Positions 25,801 to 34,219 of a stretch of DNA of 64,000 nucleotides are shown here, one piece after another (the stretch's first letter is position 1; each line of letters opens with the position of its first letter). The position numbers and the translations under genes were made by a program. Source of the DNA: Thioclava nitratireducens (GTDB lineage: Bacteria > Pseudomonadota > Alphaproteobacteria > Rhodobacterales > Rhodobacteraceae); contig NZ_CP019437.1 of assembly GCF_001940525.2 (NCBI RefSeq), forward strand, positions 2,392,501-2,456,500, written 5' to 3'. The notes under the pieces were generated by a model that was not told where the DNA came from, made no database searches, and saw only the letters and a list, made by a program, of their open reading frames with translations.

Positions 25801-26715
25801 ATGAGCTTCGATTGGGACGATCTGCGATTCTTTCTCTCGGTGGCCCGGGCCGGGCGCCTGACCGTCGCGGCCCGCGCGATGGGCACCGATCATGCCACGG
25901 TATCACGCCGGGTCAAATCTTTGGAGACCCAGCTTGGCGCGCAATTGTTCGAGCGCAGCCCGCGCGGCTATGCGCTGTCGGAACATGGCGAGCGGCTTCT
26001 GGCGAAGGCCGAGCAGATCGAGAATGTCGCGGCACGCGTGCAGGACGAATTGTCGGGCACGCTCTATGCGCTGTCCGGCACGGTGCGAATCGGTGCGCCC
26101 GATGCGTTCGGGGCGTTCTTTCTCGCGCCGCGGCTGGCGGATTTCATCAAGGCCAATCCCGAGCTGGAGGCGCAGCTGGTCGCCACGCCGCGCCTGTTCT
26201 CGCTCTCGAAGCGCGAGGCGGATATCGCGATCACCCTGTCGCGCCCCGAAAAGGGCCGGCTCGTGTCGCGCAAGCTCACCGAATACACGCTGCATTTCTA
26301 CGCCTCCCCCGACTACCTCGCCCGCAATTCGGCGATCAACCGCAAGGAGGACCTGCTGAAGCACCCGCTGGTCGGCTATATCCCGGAACTGATCTACACG
26401 CCGGAGCTGGATTACCTGTCGGTCATGCTGGGCGATCACACGCCGCGCCTGTCCTCGACCAATCTCTTCGCGCACAAGCAGGTGGCCGAGGCCGGACGCG
26501 GGATCGCGGTGCTGCCCGATTTCCTCGCCCGCCACTCGACGAAGCTGGTGCCGATCCTGCCCGACGAGATCGAGATTCGCCGCACCTTCTGGCTGGTCAC
26601 TCATGAAGACCTGCACGAGATCGCCCGCGTCCGCGCCGCGATGCGCTTCATCGCCGAAGAGGTTTCCAAGAGCCGCGCCGAGTTCCTGCCCCGGATCACC
26701 GCCCTGTCGGATTGA
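25801..26715 (+). CDS. LysR-family transcriptional regulator
   Basis: A 304-residue regulator with an N-terminal winged helix-turn-helix (WDDLRFFLSVARAGRLTVAARAMGTDHATVSRRVKSLE) and a C-terminal periplasmic-binding-type sensor domain (VRIGAPDAFGAFFLAPRLADF onward). Transcribed away from liv2 and likely its regulator by the usual LysR logic. The start at 25801 follows AAAAGGA. A longer frame to 25684 would cross the promoter region and is not supported. Confidence 0.88.
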   Translation: MSFDWDDLRFFLSVARAGRLTVAARAMGTDHATVSRRVKSLETQLGAQLFERSPRGYALSEHGERLLAKAEQIENVAARVQDELSGTLYALSGTVRIGAPDAFGAFFLAPRLADFIKANPELEAQLVATPRLFSLSKREADIAITLSRPEKGRLVSRKLTEYTLHFYASPDYLARNSAINRKEDLLKHPLVGYIPELIYTPELDYLSVMLGDHTPRLSSTNLFAHKQVAEAGRGIAVLPDFLARHSTKLVPILPDEIEIRRTFWLVTHEDLHEIARVRAAMRFIAEEVSKSRAEFLPRITALSD

Positions 26716-26949
26716 ACGGGGCGACGCGGCGGGCCGATTGGGTCAGCGATGGAGCGCGGTCGATTGAGCCGCGCTCATGATCTTGGCGCGGATTATTCCG
26801 ATGCGCAGCGCTGGCCCAGGCCCCTGCCCGCCTGCTATCACCTGCCCCACAGTCACCGGCACGTCGCTCACCCGCGACGGAATGTCGAAAATCCACCGCG
26901 CCCGGCGTCGCTTTCGGGCAATTCTGGCCCCACGAGGAGAGAGATTCGC
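26716..26949 (+). other. Leader region of the one-carbon operon
   Basis: This 234-base non-coding stretch holds a perfect 8-bp hairpin (26752-26759 with 26769-26776), which may end the LysR transcript although it lacks a T-run. The remainder should contain the promoter of the following operon. I looked for cobalamin and SAM riboswitch cores and saw none. Confidence 0.35.
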
Positions 26950-27261
26950 ATGGCACAGATCACCTTGGTCTATTGGCGCGACATCCCGGCCCAGATCATC
27001 GCGGGCAAGGGACGCCGTGGCGTCAAGAAACCACTGCCCGAACGGTTCGAGCAGGCGATCGACCGCGCGGCCATGAAGATCGGCGCACGCGACAGCGACG
27101 CCTATCTGGCCGAGTGGCGCAAGGTGCCCGAGGGCGAGGAGCCCGGCGACGATGCCGAGGCGGCCGAGGCCGTGCTGGCGCGTATCCTCTCTGACTACGA
27201 CGACGCGCGGTTGCGCGCGTTGATTGCCAATGACGGCTGGAACCCCCAGCCCGACGCGTAA
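26950..27261 (+). CDS. Virulence-factor-family small protein of a one-carbon operon
   Basis: A 103-residue acidic cytoplasmic protein. ITLVYWRDIPAQIIAGKGR near the N-terminus and a C-terminal DDARLRALIANDGWNP resemble the small Pfam family named virulence factor, a label without mechanistic content. Preceded by GAGGAGAGAG and followed after 14 bases by a methylenetetrahydrofolate reductase-like gene, then a methyltransferase, so it is probably an accessory protein of folate-linked methyl transfer. Actual function unknown. Confidence 0.75.
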   Translation: MAQITLVYWRDIPAQIIAGKGRRGVKKPLPERFEQAIDRAAMKIGARDSDAYLAEWRKVPEGEEPGDDAEAAEAVLARILSDYDDARLRALIANDGWNPQPDA

Positions 27262-27275
27262 GGGAGAATAGGCGC

Positions 27276-28169
27276 ATGGCTCTTGTGAATTTCCGCCGCG
27301 AGGCTGCGAAACCGGTCCGCCCGCCGGTGAACGCCAATATGGTGGCCCTGCTGGACGGCGCCTCGGTCGAGGTCATGCCGCGCACCGCCGCGAAGGTGGA
27401 AAGCTTCGCGCCTTTGTTCGCGAAGGGCTCCCGCGTCTATATCGCCCATATCGACGGCACGCCCTTCGAGGAAATGCTCGCCACGGCCAAACGGCTGCGC
27501 GAAGAGGGTTTCGAGCCGATGCCGCACTTCCCGGCGCGCATCATCCGCGACGAAGCGCAGCTCAATGACTGGGTCTCACGCTACCGTGGCGAAGCAGGTG
27601 TCGAGCAGGCGCTGCTGCTGGGCGGCGGCGTGGCCGAGCCGAAGGGCGACTTCCACTGCGCCATGCAGATGATCGAAACCGGCGCCTTCGACGGCTTCGC
27701 CCGTCTTCATGTCGCCGGCCACCCCGAGGGCAACCGCGACATCGATCCCAATGGCGGCGAGGCAGAGGTGATGGCCGCGCTGAAGCTCAAGCAGGATTTC
27801 GCGAACCGCACCGATGCGGATATGGCGATCGCCACGCAATTCGCCTTCGAGGCCGGTCCGATCCGCGACTGGGCCAAGCGTCTGGAGGCCAACGGCATCG
27901 AAATGCCGGTCCATCTGGGCATCGCGGGCCCCGCGAAACTGCAGACGCTGCTGAAGTTCGCCATCGCCTGCGGCGTCGGCCCCTCGCTGAAAGTGCTGCA
28001 AAAGCGCGCCCGCGACGTGACGAAGCTGCTGCTGCCCTTCGAGCCGACCGAATTGCTGACCGATCTGGCCGCCGATCGCCCATCGAATATCGAAGCCGTG
28101 CATTTCTTCCCGCTGGGCGGTATCACCGCCACAGCCAATTGGATCGCCGAACAGAGAGGCCATGAATGA
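27276..28169 (+). CDS. Methylenetetrahydrofolate reductase-like protein
   Basis: A 297-residue TIM-barrel protein resembling the MetF family, which interconverts methylene- and methyl-tetrahydrofolate. ALLLGGGVAEPKGDF and FARLHVAGHPEGNRDI correspond to the folate/FAD-binding strands, and the late AVHFFPLGGITATANWI matches the family end. It is more divergent than housekeeping MetF. It overlaps the following methyltransferase by four bases, which points to oxidation of methyl groups delivered as methyl-tetrahydrofolate rather than methionine synthesis. Confidence 0.82.
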   Translation: MALVNFRREAAKPVRPPVNANMVALLDGASVEVMPRTAAKVESFAPLFAKGSRVYIAHIDGTPFEEMLATAKRLREEGFEPMPHFPARIIRDEAQLNDWVSRYRGEAGVEQALLLGGGVAEPKGDFHCAMQMIETGAFDGFARLHVAGHPEGNRDIDPNGGEAEVMAALKLKQDFANRTDADMAIATQFAFEAGPIRDWAKRLEANGIEMPVHLGIAGPAKLQTLLKFAIACGVGPSLKVLQKRARDVTKLLLPFEPTELLTDLAADRPSNIEAVHFFPLGGITATANWIAEQRGHE

Positions 28170-29152
28170 CCCGCACCGTCCTTGAGTCCAAAACCAAAAC
28201 CGTCGTGATCGGCTTTGACGAGCCCTTCTGCGTCATCGGTGAGCGGATCAACCCCACCGGCCGCAAGAAGCTGGCCGCCGAGCTGGAGCAAGGCGATTTC
28301 TCGACCGTCGAGAAAGACGCGCTCGAGCAGGTCGCCTGCGGCGCCACGGTTCTGGACATCAATTCGGGCGCGGTGTTCTCGAACAAGATGGCCGAAGACC
28401 CGCGCTATGCGGATAACAACTTCGTCGAACCCTCGCTGATGCGCGATCTGATCAACTGCGTGCAGGGCGTGATCGACGTGCCGCTGTGCATCGACAGCTC
28501 GGTTCCGGCCGCGCTCGAGGCGGGTCTGGAAGCCGCCGAAGGCCGTCCGCTGCTGAACTCGGTGACGGGCGAGGAAGAGCGTCTGGAACTGGTTCTGCCG
28601 CTGGTGAAGAAATACAACGTGCCGGTCGTCGCGATCTCGAACGACGACACCGGGATTTCCGAAGATCCCGACGTGCGTTTCGCCGTGGCCAAGAAGATCG
28701 TCGAGCGCGCCGCCGATTTCGGCATCCCCGCGCATGACATCGTGGTCGATCCGCTGGTGATGCCTGTGGGCGCAATGGCCTCCGCGGGCCGTCAGGTCTT
28801 CACGCTGGTCAACCGTCTGCGCGACGAGCTGGGCGTGAACACCACCTGCGGCGCGTCGAACATCTCCTTTGGCCTTCCGAACCGTCACGGGATCAACGGG
28901 GCCTACCTGCCGATGGCGATCGGCGCGGGCATGACCTCGGCCATCATGAACCCGGTGCGCAATCAGGAGATGGAGGCGATCCGCGCCGCCAACCTGCTGA
29001 TGAACCACGACCCGAACGGGATGGAGTGGATCCGCCTGTCGAAGACGCTCGACGCGATGAAAGAGGGCGGCATCAGCTTCGCCGAAGCCTCGGCAGCCGC
29101 GGCCACCTCCTCCGCCGGTGGGCGTCGTGGCGGGCGCCGTCGCCGCGCCTGA
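28166..29152 (+). CDS. Pterin-binding methyltetrahydrofolate:corrinoid methyltransferase-like protein
   Basis: A 328-residue protein with the pterin-binding TIM barrel shared by MetH, AcsE and MtgA. Visible motifs: CVIGERINPTGRKKL, ATVLDINSGAV, PLCIDSSVPAALEAGL, LLNSVTGEEERL and VVAISNDDTG. It should move a methyl group between a corrinoid protein and tetrahydrofolate. The C-terminus ends in an unusual run of Gly and Arg (GGRRGGRRRRA). No corrinoid protein gene is adjacent. Last gene of the operon, before a terminator. Confidence 0.87.
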   Translation: MTRTVLESKTKTVVIGFDEPFCVIGERINPTGRKKLAAELEQGDFSTVEKDALEQVACGATVLDINSGAVFSNKMAEDPRYADNNFVEPSLMRDLINCVQGVIDVPLCIDSSVPAALEAGLEAAEGRPLLNSVTGEEERLELVLPLVKKYNVPVVAISNDDTGISEDPDVRFAVAKKIVERAADFGIPAHDIVVDPLVMPVGAMASAGRQVFTLVNRLRDELGVNTTCGASNISFGLPNRHGINGAYLPMAIGAGMTSAIMNPVRNQEMEAIRAANLLMNHDPNGMEWIRLSKTLDAMKEGGISFAEASAAAATSSAGGRRGGRRRRA

Positions 29153-29173
29153 TCCGCCCCACCAAGACAGTCG

Positions 29174-29198
29174 AACGCCCGGGCTTGCTCCGGGCGTT
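29174..29198 (+). terminator. Terminator of the one-carbon operon
   Basis: AACGCCCGG (29174-29182) and CCGGGCGTT (29190-29198) form a perfect 9-bp stem with a seven-base loop, followed by TCGCATTTT. It lies 22 bases after the methyltransferase stop. Confidence 0.75.
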
Positions 29199-29530
29199 TC
29201 GCATTTTGCGCATCGCGTTTCTTCCAGCCCGGATTTGCGGCCTTACCTGCGGATATTGTTGCGCAAACCGGCACAAATCGTCCGCAGTTCCACGACAATG
29301 GGACAATGGCGGTTATCACGGCGCGATTCGCGGAGTCGTAATCAATCAGAGCTCCCGCGCACAGAAGCCGTCTCATTCAGCATATTGCAGCCTCAGCCGC
29401 GCTGCGGACCGGCGGGATATCGCCGCTTCGCGCCCCGGGGCTCGAAAATTCCGATTGTAAGGCAAAGATTTACTGGCAGGGCTTAAACCCGTATGTGTAC
29501 CTTGCGGCATCGAACTGGGAACACGCTGCC
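29199..29530 (+). other. Intergenic region before the DUF2927 gene
   Basis: About 330 bases with no supportable gene, RNA or repeat. Short A/T-rich patches at 29288-29345 and 29455-29475 could hold promoter elements for the following gene, but none matches a consensus well. Confidence 0.3.
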
Positions 29531-31021
29531 ATGCGCTTAGCATTCAAACTGCTCAGCGCGGCCTCTCTGGCGCCTGCGCACCTTGAGACGGCATCGCGCA
29601 CCGGCTTGTTGAAAGCCTCGTCCCCCGGACGCGCTGCGGCGCGGGCGGGCATGCTCGCCGCGCTGATCGTCGCGGGCGGTCTCGCCGCCTGCTCGACCAA
29701 CAGCCCCGAGGTGACGACGACCCGTGGCACGGCCCAACTTCTCGATCTCTCCGCGCCCGATCTGGCGCCAGGGCTCGAGACCGCTCCCCCGTCTGAGCGG
29801 CTGCCCGATAACAGCCATCTGGGCGCCGACTTCATGGAACTCAGCTTTTTCCTCGAATCCGGGCGCGCGCTGCCGCGCTTCACCCGGTTCGAAGGTCCCG
29901 TCTCGATCACGCTCGCCGGCAACGCCCCGCCCGTCGCGCAGACCGAACTGGGTCATCTGGTCCACCGGCTGCAGACCGAGGCGGGGCTGAACGTGTCGAC
30001 CGAACCGGGCAATACCAACACAATCTCTGTGCAATTCGTTCCCCAACGGCAGATGCGGCGCGAGGTTCCGAATGTCGCCTGTTTCGTGGTGCCTAATGTC
30101 GAAAGCTGGACGGATTACCGCAACTCGCATGGCGACGAGGCCAGCGATTGGGCCAAGCTGACGCAGCGCCATTCCGCCACCGTGTTCATCCCCGCCGACT
30201 CCACGCCGCAGGAAATCCGCGACTGCCTGCATGAGGAGGTCAGCCAGGCGCTCGGGCCGGTGAACGATCTCTACCGCCTGCCCGACACGGTCTGGAACGA
30301 CGACAATTTCCACACCGTGCTGACCAAGTTCGACATGACGATCCTGCGCGCCTATTACGACCCGGCGCTGCATACCGGCATGAGCCCCGACGAAGTGCGC
30401 ATGGCCCTGCCCGCGATCCTGTCGAAGATCCACCCGTCGGGCGGCCAGATGCGCACCCTGCCCGCCGATCCGACACCGCGCGCCTATGTGAAGGCGATCA
30501 CCACCGCGCTCGGTCAAGGCGCGAGCGACAAGCGCCGTCGTGCCGCCGCCGAACGCGCCACGAAGATCGCCACCAGCCGGGGCTGGCATGACAGCCGCGC
30601 GGCGTTTGCGTGGTTCGCGGTCGGGCGGCTGACGATGAAGACCGATCCCGAGAAAGCCGTCGCGGCCTACAAGAAGGCAGGCCGGATCTACCGCGCAACG
30701 CCGGGCGCGGAAATTCAGGCCGCCCATATCGATATGCAGCTTGCGGCCTACGCGCTTGGCACGGGCCGCGCGCAGGAGGCGGTGACGCTGGTGAACCGCG
30801 CGCTGGCCCCCGATGTCTCGACCGAGAACGCCTCGCTGATGGCCACGCTCTACATGATCCGCGCCGAAGCCTATGGCCAGCTTGGTGACGCTACGCAGGA
30901 ACATCAGGCTCGTCTCGACATGCAGCAATGGGCGCGCTATGGATTTGGCTCGGACGCGGCGGTTACACGCCGCGCGAAAGAGGTGGCGGCCCTCGCCAAT
31001 GCGGGCGCTCGCGTGAACTGA
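29531..31021 (+). CDS. DUF2927 lipoprotein with C-terminal TPR-like helices
   Basis: A 496-residue envelope protein. The hydrophobic MLAALIVAGGLAAC stretch forms a lipobox (LAAC), so it is probably a lipoprotein. The middle carries the DUF2927 signature around CLHEEVSQALGPVNDLYRL and DDNFHTVLTKFDM, whose HEE resembles a metallopeptidase helix. The last 180 residues are Ala-rich helical hairpins resembling tetratricopeptide repeats. The start is uncertain: ATG at 29531 leaves 40 residues before the signal, and ATG at 29651 would put the signal at the N-terminus. Function unknown. Confidence 0.75.
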   Translation: MRLAFKLLSAASLAPAHLETASRTGLLKASSPGRAAARAGMLAALIVAGGLAACSTNSPEVTTTRGTAQLLDLSAPDLAPGLETAPPSERLPDNSHLGADFMELSFFLESGRALPRFTRFEGPVSITLAGNAPPVAQTELGHLVHRLQTEAGLNVSTEPGNTNTISVQFVPQRQMRREVPNVACFVVPNVESWTDYRNSHGDEASDWAKLTQRHSATVFIPADSTPQEIRDCLHEEVSQALGPVNDLYRLPDTVWNDDNFHTVLTKFDMTILRAYYDPALHTGMSPDEVRMALPAILSKIHPSGGQMRTLPADPTPRAYVKAITTALGQGASDKRRRAAAERATKIATSRGWHDSRAAFAWFAVGRLTMKTDPEKAVAAYKKAGRIYRATPGAEIQAAHIDMQLAAYALGTGRAQEAVTLVNRALAPDVSTENASLMATLYMIRAEAYGQLGDATQEHQARLDMQQWARYGFGSDAAVTRRAKEVAALANAGARVN

Positions 31022-31032
31022 CCGCAAAAGGC

Positions 31033-31052
31033 GGTCCGGGCGCGCCCGGACC
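31033..31052. repeat. Perfect 20-bp palindrome
   Basis: GGTCCGGGCGCGCCCGGACC reads identically on both strands and sits 12 bases after the DUF2927 stop. With no loop and no T-run it is a poor terminator; it could be a cruciform, a dimeric protein site or an RNA-stabilising stem. Confidence 0.6.
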
Positions 31053-31073
31053 AAGACCGCAAGGGGGCGCAGC

Positions 31074-31241
31074 ATGTATGTTCTGGCAGGGGTGGTGATC
31101 GGGCTGATCTGGGGCGACTGGAAGGCCCGCAAACGCGGCGGCAACAAGCTCGACCGGGCGCAATATGCCGCCGTTCACGCGATCGGGCTGGCGCTGGTGG
31201 GCCTCTTCGTCACCGTGATCATCAACCGCATCTGGGCATAA
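31074..31241 (+). CDS. Small two-helix membrane protein, conserved hypothetical
   Basis: A 55-residue protein, starting MYVLAGVVIGLIWGDWKARKRGG and ending in FVTVIINRIWA. Two hydrophobic helices flank a basic loop (KARKRGGNKLDR). The ATG at 31074 is preceded by AAGGGGGCG, and the TAA lies 13 bases before the VWA gene start, so the spacing fits an operon. The combination of ribosome site, two helices and tight spacing supports a real gene. Similar small proteins occur in related genomes as far as I recall. Confidence 0.75.
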   Translation: MYVLAGVVIGLIWGDWKARKRGGNKLDRAQYAAVHAIGLALVGLFVTVIINRIWA

Positions 31242-31254
31242 TCGGAGGGCGGAG

Positions 31255-32436
31255 ATGTTCCTGCCATTCTTCGATGCTCTGCGGCGCGGCGGTGTCCCCG
31301 TCTCTCTGCGCGAATATCTGAGCTTTCTCGAAGGGCTGGCCGCGGGGCTTTGCACCTACGACATCGACGGGTTCTACTATTTCGCCCGCGCCGCGATGGT
31401 GAAGGACGAACGCTTCCTCGACCGGTTCGACCGCGCGTTCTCCGAGGCCTTCTCGGGGCTGGAGACGATCACGCCGGACGATGTGCTCAACGCCGTCGAT
31501 CTACCCGAGGAATGGCTGCGCAAGCAGCTTGAGAAACACCTAACAGACGAAGAAAAAGCGCAGATCGAGGCGCTCGGCGGGTTCGACAACCTGATGGAAA
31601 CGCTGAAAAAGCGGCTCGAGGAGCAGAAAGGCCGCCATCAGGGCGGCAGCAAATGGATCGGTACGGGGGGCACCTCGCCCTTCGGCGCTTATGGCTACAA
31701 TCCGGAAGGCGTCCGCATCGGCCAGAAGGAAAGCCGTCACCAGCGCGCGGTGAAGGTCTGGGACAAGCGCGAGTTTCGCGATTTCGACGACACGGTGGAG
31801 CTGGGCACCCGCAACATCAAGGTGGCGCTCAAGCGCCTGCGCCAATGGGCGCGGCACGGCGCGAACGAGGAATTGGACCTGCCCGGCACGATCCGCGCCT
31901 CGGCCGAAGCCGGCTATATCGACGTCAAGACCCGGCCCGAGCGGCATAACGCGGTGAAGGTCGTGCTGTTTCTCGATGTGGGCGGCTCGATGGACGCCCA
32001 TGTGCAGCTGGTAGAGGAACTGTTCTCCGCCGCCAAATCCGAGTTCAAGCATCTCGAGCACTGGTATTTCCACAATTGCCTCTACGAGGGCGTCTGGAAA
32101 TCGAACAAGCGTCGCTGGAACGAGGCGACGCCGACCTGGGACGTGCTCCATCGCTACGGGCCCGATTACAAATGCATCTTCGTGGGCGACGCCTCGATGT
32201 CGCCCTATGAGATCACCCATCGCGGCGGCGCAAACGAGCATTGGAACGACGAAGCGGGCCACGTCTGGCTGACCCGCGCGCGCGAGCAATGGCCCGATCA
32301 CACATGGCTCAACCCGATCCCGGAACGCGGCTGGGGTTATACGCCGTCGATCGAGATCATCCGCGAGATTTTCGAGAACCGAATGCATCCGCTGACCCTC
32401 GAAGGGATCACCGCGGCGATGAAGGAACTCGGATGA
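31255..32436 (+). CDS. VWA-domain protein, CoxE-like
   Basis: A 393-residue protein with an N-terminal helical CoxE/YehP-type region and a C-terminal von Willebrand factor A domain (KVVLFLDVGGSMDAHVQLVEELFSAA). The metal-ion site reads DVGGS rather than the canonical DxSxS, a variant seen in this subfamily. Such proteins usually pair with a MoxR AAA+ ATPase for cofactor insertion or complex assembly, but none is encoded here. Residues 100-155 are rich in charge and Gly. Start preceded by GGAGGGCGGAG; end overlaps the next gene by four bases. Confidence 0.85.
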   Translation: MFLPFFDALRRGGVPVSLREYLSFLEGLAAGLCTYDIDGFYYFARAAMVKDERFLDRFDRAFSEAFSGLETITPDDVLNAVDLPEEWLRKQLEKHLTDEEKAQIEALGGFDNLMETLKKRLEEQKGRHQGGSKWIGTGGTSPFGAYGYNPEGVRIGQKESRHQRAVKVWDKREFRDFDDTVELGTRNIKVALKRLRQWARHGANEELDLPGTIRASAEAGYIDVKTRPERHNAVKVVLFLDVGGSMDAHVQLVEELFSAAKSEFKHLEHWYFHNCLYEGVWKSNKRRWNEATPTWDVLHRYGPDYKCIFVGDASMSPYEITHRGGANEHWNDEAGHVWLTRAREQWPDHTWLNPIPERGWGYTPSIEIIREIFENRMHPLTLEGITAAMKELG

Positions 32437-32807
32437 ACCGGCTGCGCTACCTCTGGGGGCATCACAAGATCGCCTCGCTGGGCTTTATCCTCGCGGTCGC
32501 GCTGTCGCTGTTCTTCGGCGCAAGGTTCGTCTCGCGCGCGATCTACTGGTCGGACCCCGCCCATATGCATCAAAGCCCCGAGGAATGGATGACGCCTGGC
32601 TATATCGCGCGCAGCTGGCATCTGAAGATCGAGGAAGTCGACGCGATCCTCGGCATCGAGGACGGCCACGCGCTGGTCGGCGACGGACGCCCGACGCTGG
32701 AACGTATCGCGAAGGCCAAGGGCGAGCCGCTGCAGGACCTGATGCGCAAACTCTCTCTCGGCCTGCCGAAGACGATCGCCGACAAAGAAGCGCGACCGCC
32801 GCAATGA
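32433..32807 (+). CDS. Single-span membrane protein of unknown function
   Basis: A 124-residue protein: short basic N-terminus, one hydrophobic helix (IASLGFILAVALSLFFGARFV), then a soluble domain with helix-turn-helix-like character (IARSWHLKIEEVDAILGI, RPTLERIAKAKG). It overlaps the VWA gene and the DedA gene by ATGA at both ends, so the three proteins are translated together and probably work in the same membrane process. No family name is known to me. Confidence 0.75.
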   Translation: MNRLRYLWGHHKIASLGFILAVALSLFFGARFVSRAIYWSDPAHMHQSPEEWMTPGYIARSWHLKIEEVDAILGIEDGHALVGDGRPTLERIAKAKGEPLQDLMRKLSLGLPKTIADKEARPPQ

Positions 32808-33436
32808 GTTTCTCCGACCTCTCAGATTGGCTGCTCGCGCAGGTGCCGCTCTATGGGCCTTGGCTGTTAGGTCTGACGACCTTCCTGAGCTGCCTCGCGA
32901 TCCCGGTCCCCTCCTCGCTGATGATGATCGCGAGCGGAGCCTTCGTGGCCTCGGGCGATCTGGACCTCGCGACGGTCGCGGGCGCAGCCTTCACCGGCGC
33001 GATCCTCGGCGATCAGCTGGGCTTTCAGCTCGGCCGCCGGGCCGAGCGGTTCCTGCCGCAGCCCGGCACCAGACGCGGCGCCCTGGTGGACAAGGCGATG
33101 GCCGCCCTGCGCAGGCGAGGCGCGGTCACGGTGTTCTTCACCCGCTGGATGTTCTCCGCGCTCGGGCCTTGGGTGAACCTCGCAGCCGGCGCCTCGGGCT
33201 TCGCGCATCGGCGTTTCACGCTGGCAGATCTGGCGGGCGAAGCGGTCTGGGTCACCGCCTATGTGGGCCTCGGCATCACTTTCGGGGCCAATCTGGACGC
33301 GGCCGCCGAACTTGCAGGCAACGCGCTGGGGCTGTTGGGCGCGGGTGCGGCCGCCTTCGCCTTCGGCTGGTGGCTCTGGCACGCGGCCAAACGCGCGCCC
33401 AAAGCCCCCCATCCGACGCCTGATCACGACGCTTGA
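32804..33436 (+). CDS. DedA-family membrane protein
   Basis: A 210-residue inner-membrane protein of the DedA/SNARE-associated family, members of which flip or recycle polyprenyl or phospholipid carriers and support envelope homeostasis. Recognised by LAIPVPSSLMMIASGAF near the N-terminus, GDQLGFQLGRRAERF in the re-entrant region and FFTRWMFSALGPWVNLAAGASG, with the conserved Arg. It ends with a basic, Pro-rich tail. Start overlaps the previous gene's stop. Confidence 0.87.
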   Translation: MSFSDLSDWLLAQVPLYGPWLLGLTTFLSCLAIPVPSSLMMIASGAFVASGDLDLATVAGAAFTGAILGDQLGFQLGRRAERFLPQPGTRRGALVDKAMAALRRRGAVTVFFTRWMFSALGPWVNLAAGASGFAHRRFTLADLAGEAVWVTAYVGLGITFGANLDAAAELAGNALGLLGAGAAAFAFGWWLWHAAKRAPKAPHPTPDHDA

Positions 33437-33467
33437 TCACGGGCCCGCGAGCCGCCATATCCATCCC

Positions 33468-34163
33468 ATGTTGTTCCGCCTTCTCCCGATCCTGCTGCTG
33501 GTCCTCTACGGCTTCGCCATGTGGCATTTCTCGACCTGGCAACTCAAACGCCAGCTGAACGGGAATTCGCGCCGGTTGCGCGACAGCAAGCTGGAGCCCT
33601 ATCTCGACCGGCTCGCCGCCGCGCTCGAAGTCTCGGAAATCCCCGTCCATGTCTACCAGATCGAACCGGTCAACGGCCTCGCCGCCCCCGATGGCCGCGT
33701 CTTCATCACCGAAGGCTTCATGCGCAAATATCGCAACCGCGAGGTCTCGGCGGAGGAACTGACCTCGGTGATCGCGCATGAGTTGGGCCATGTCGCCTTG
33801 GGCCATTCGCGCCGCCGCATGATCGACTTCTCGGGTCAGAACGCCCTGCGCGCCGTGCTGATGACAGTGCTTGGCCGCTTCATCCCCTTCATCGGTCCGT
33901 GGATCGCCAATCTGATCACCGCCGCACTCGCTGCCCGCCTCAGCCAGCGAGACGAGTTCGAGGCCGATGAATTCGCCTCGGCACTGATGATCAAGGCGGG
34001 CTTCGGCACCGCGCCGCAGGTCTCGCTTTTCCGCAAGCTCGATGCGCTGACCAAGAACGCGGGCCAGACCACGCCCGCCTGGTTGCTCACCCACCCCAAG
34101 ACTGAAAAGCGCATCGCCGCGATCGAGGCGAACCAGTTGCGCTGGTCACGCGCAGAGCGCTGA
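33468..34163 (+). CDS. M48-family membrane metalloprotease
   Basis: A 231-residue zinc protease. An N-terminal transmembrane helix (RLLPILLLVLYGFAMWHF) anchors the catalytic domain. The active site HELGH is at residues 104-108, and the downstream third ligand is in RDEFEADEFA. Like HtpX, members degrade damaged membrane proteins. Shorter than HtpX, with one clear anchor and a second hydrophobic stretch after the active site. Start at 33468; it follows dedA after a 31-base gap. Confidence 0.88.
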   Translation: MLFRLLPILLLVLYGFAMWHFSTWQLKRQLNGNSRRLRDSKLEPYLDRLAAALEVSEIPVHVYQIEPVNGLAAPDGRVFITEGFMRKYRNREVSAEELTSVIAHELGHVALGHSRRRMIDFSGQNALRAVLMTVLGRFIPFIGPWIANLITAALAARLSQRDEFEADEFASALMIKAGFGTAPQVSLFRKLDALTKNAGQTTPAWLLTHPKTEKRIAAIEANQLRWSRAER

Positions 34164-34219
34164 TTTTCCTTACTTTCGCCTCGCAGGGCCGCTAATCTGC
34201 CCGCGAGGAAGGGCAGCGA

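Noticed and set aside
26716..26949. Cobalamin or SAM riboswitch before the one-carbon operon
   Set aside because: No B12-box or SAM aptamer core could be found; only one simple hairpin is present.
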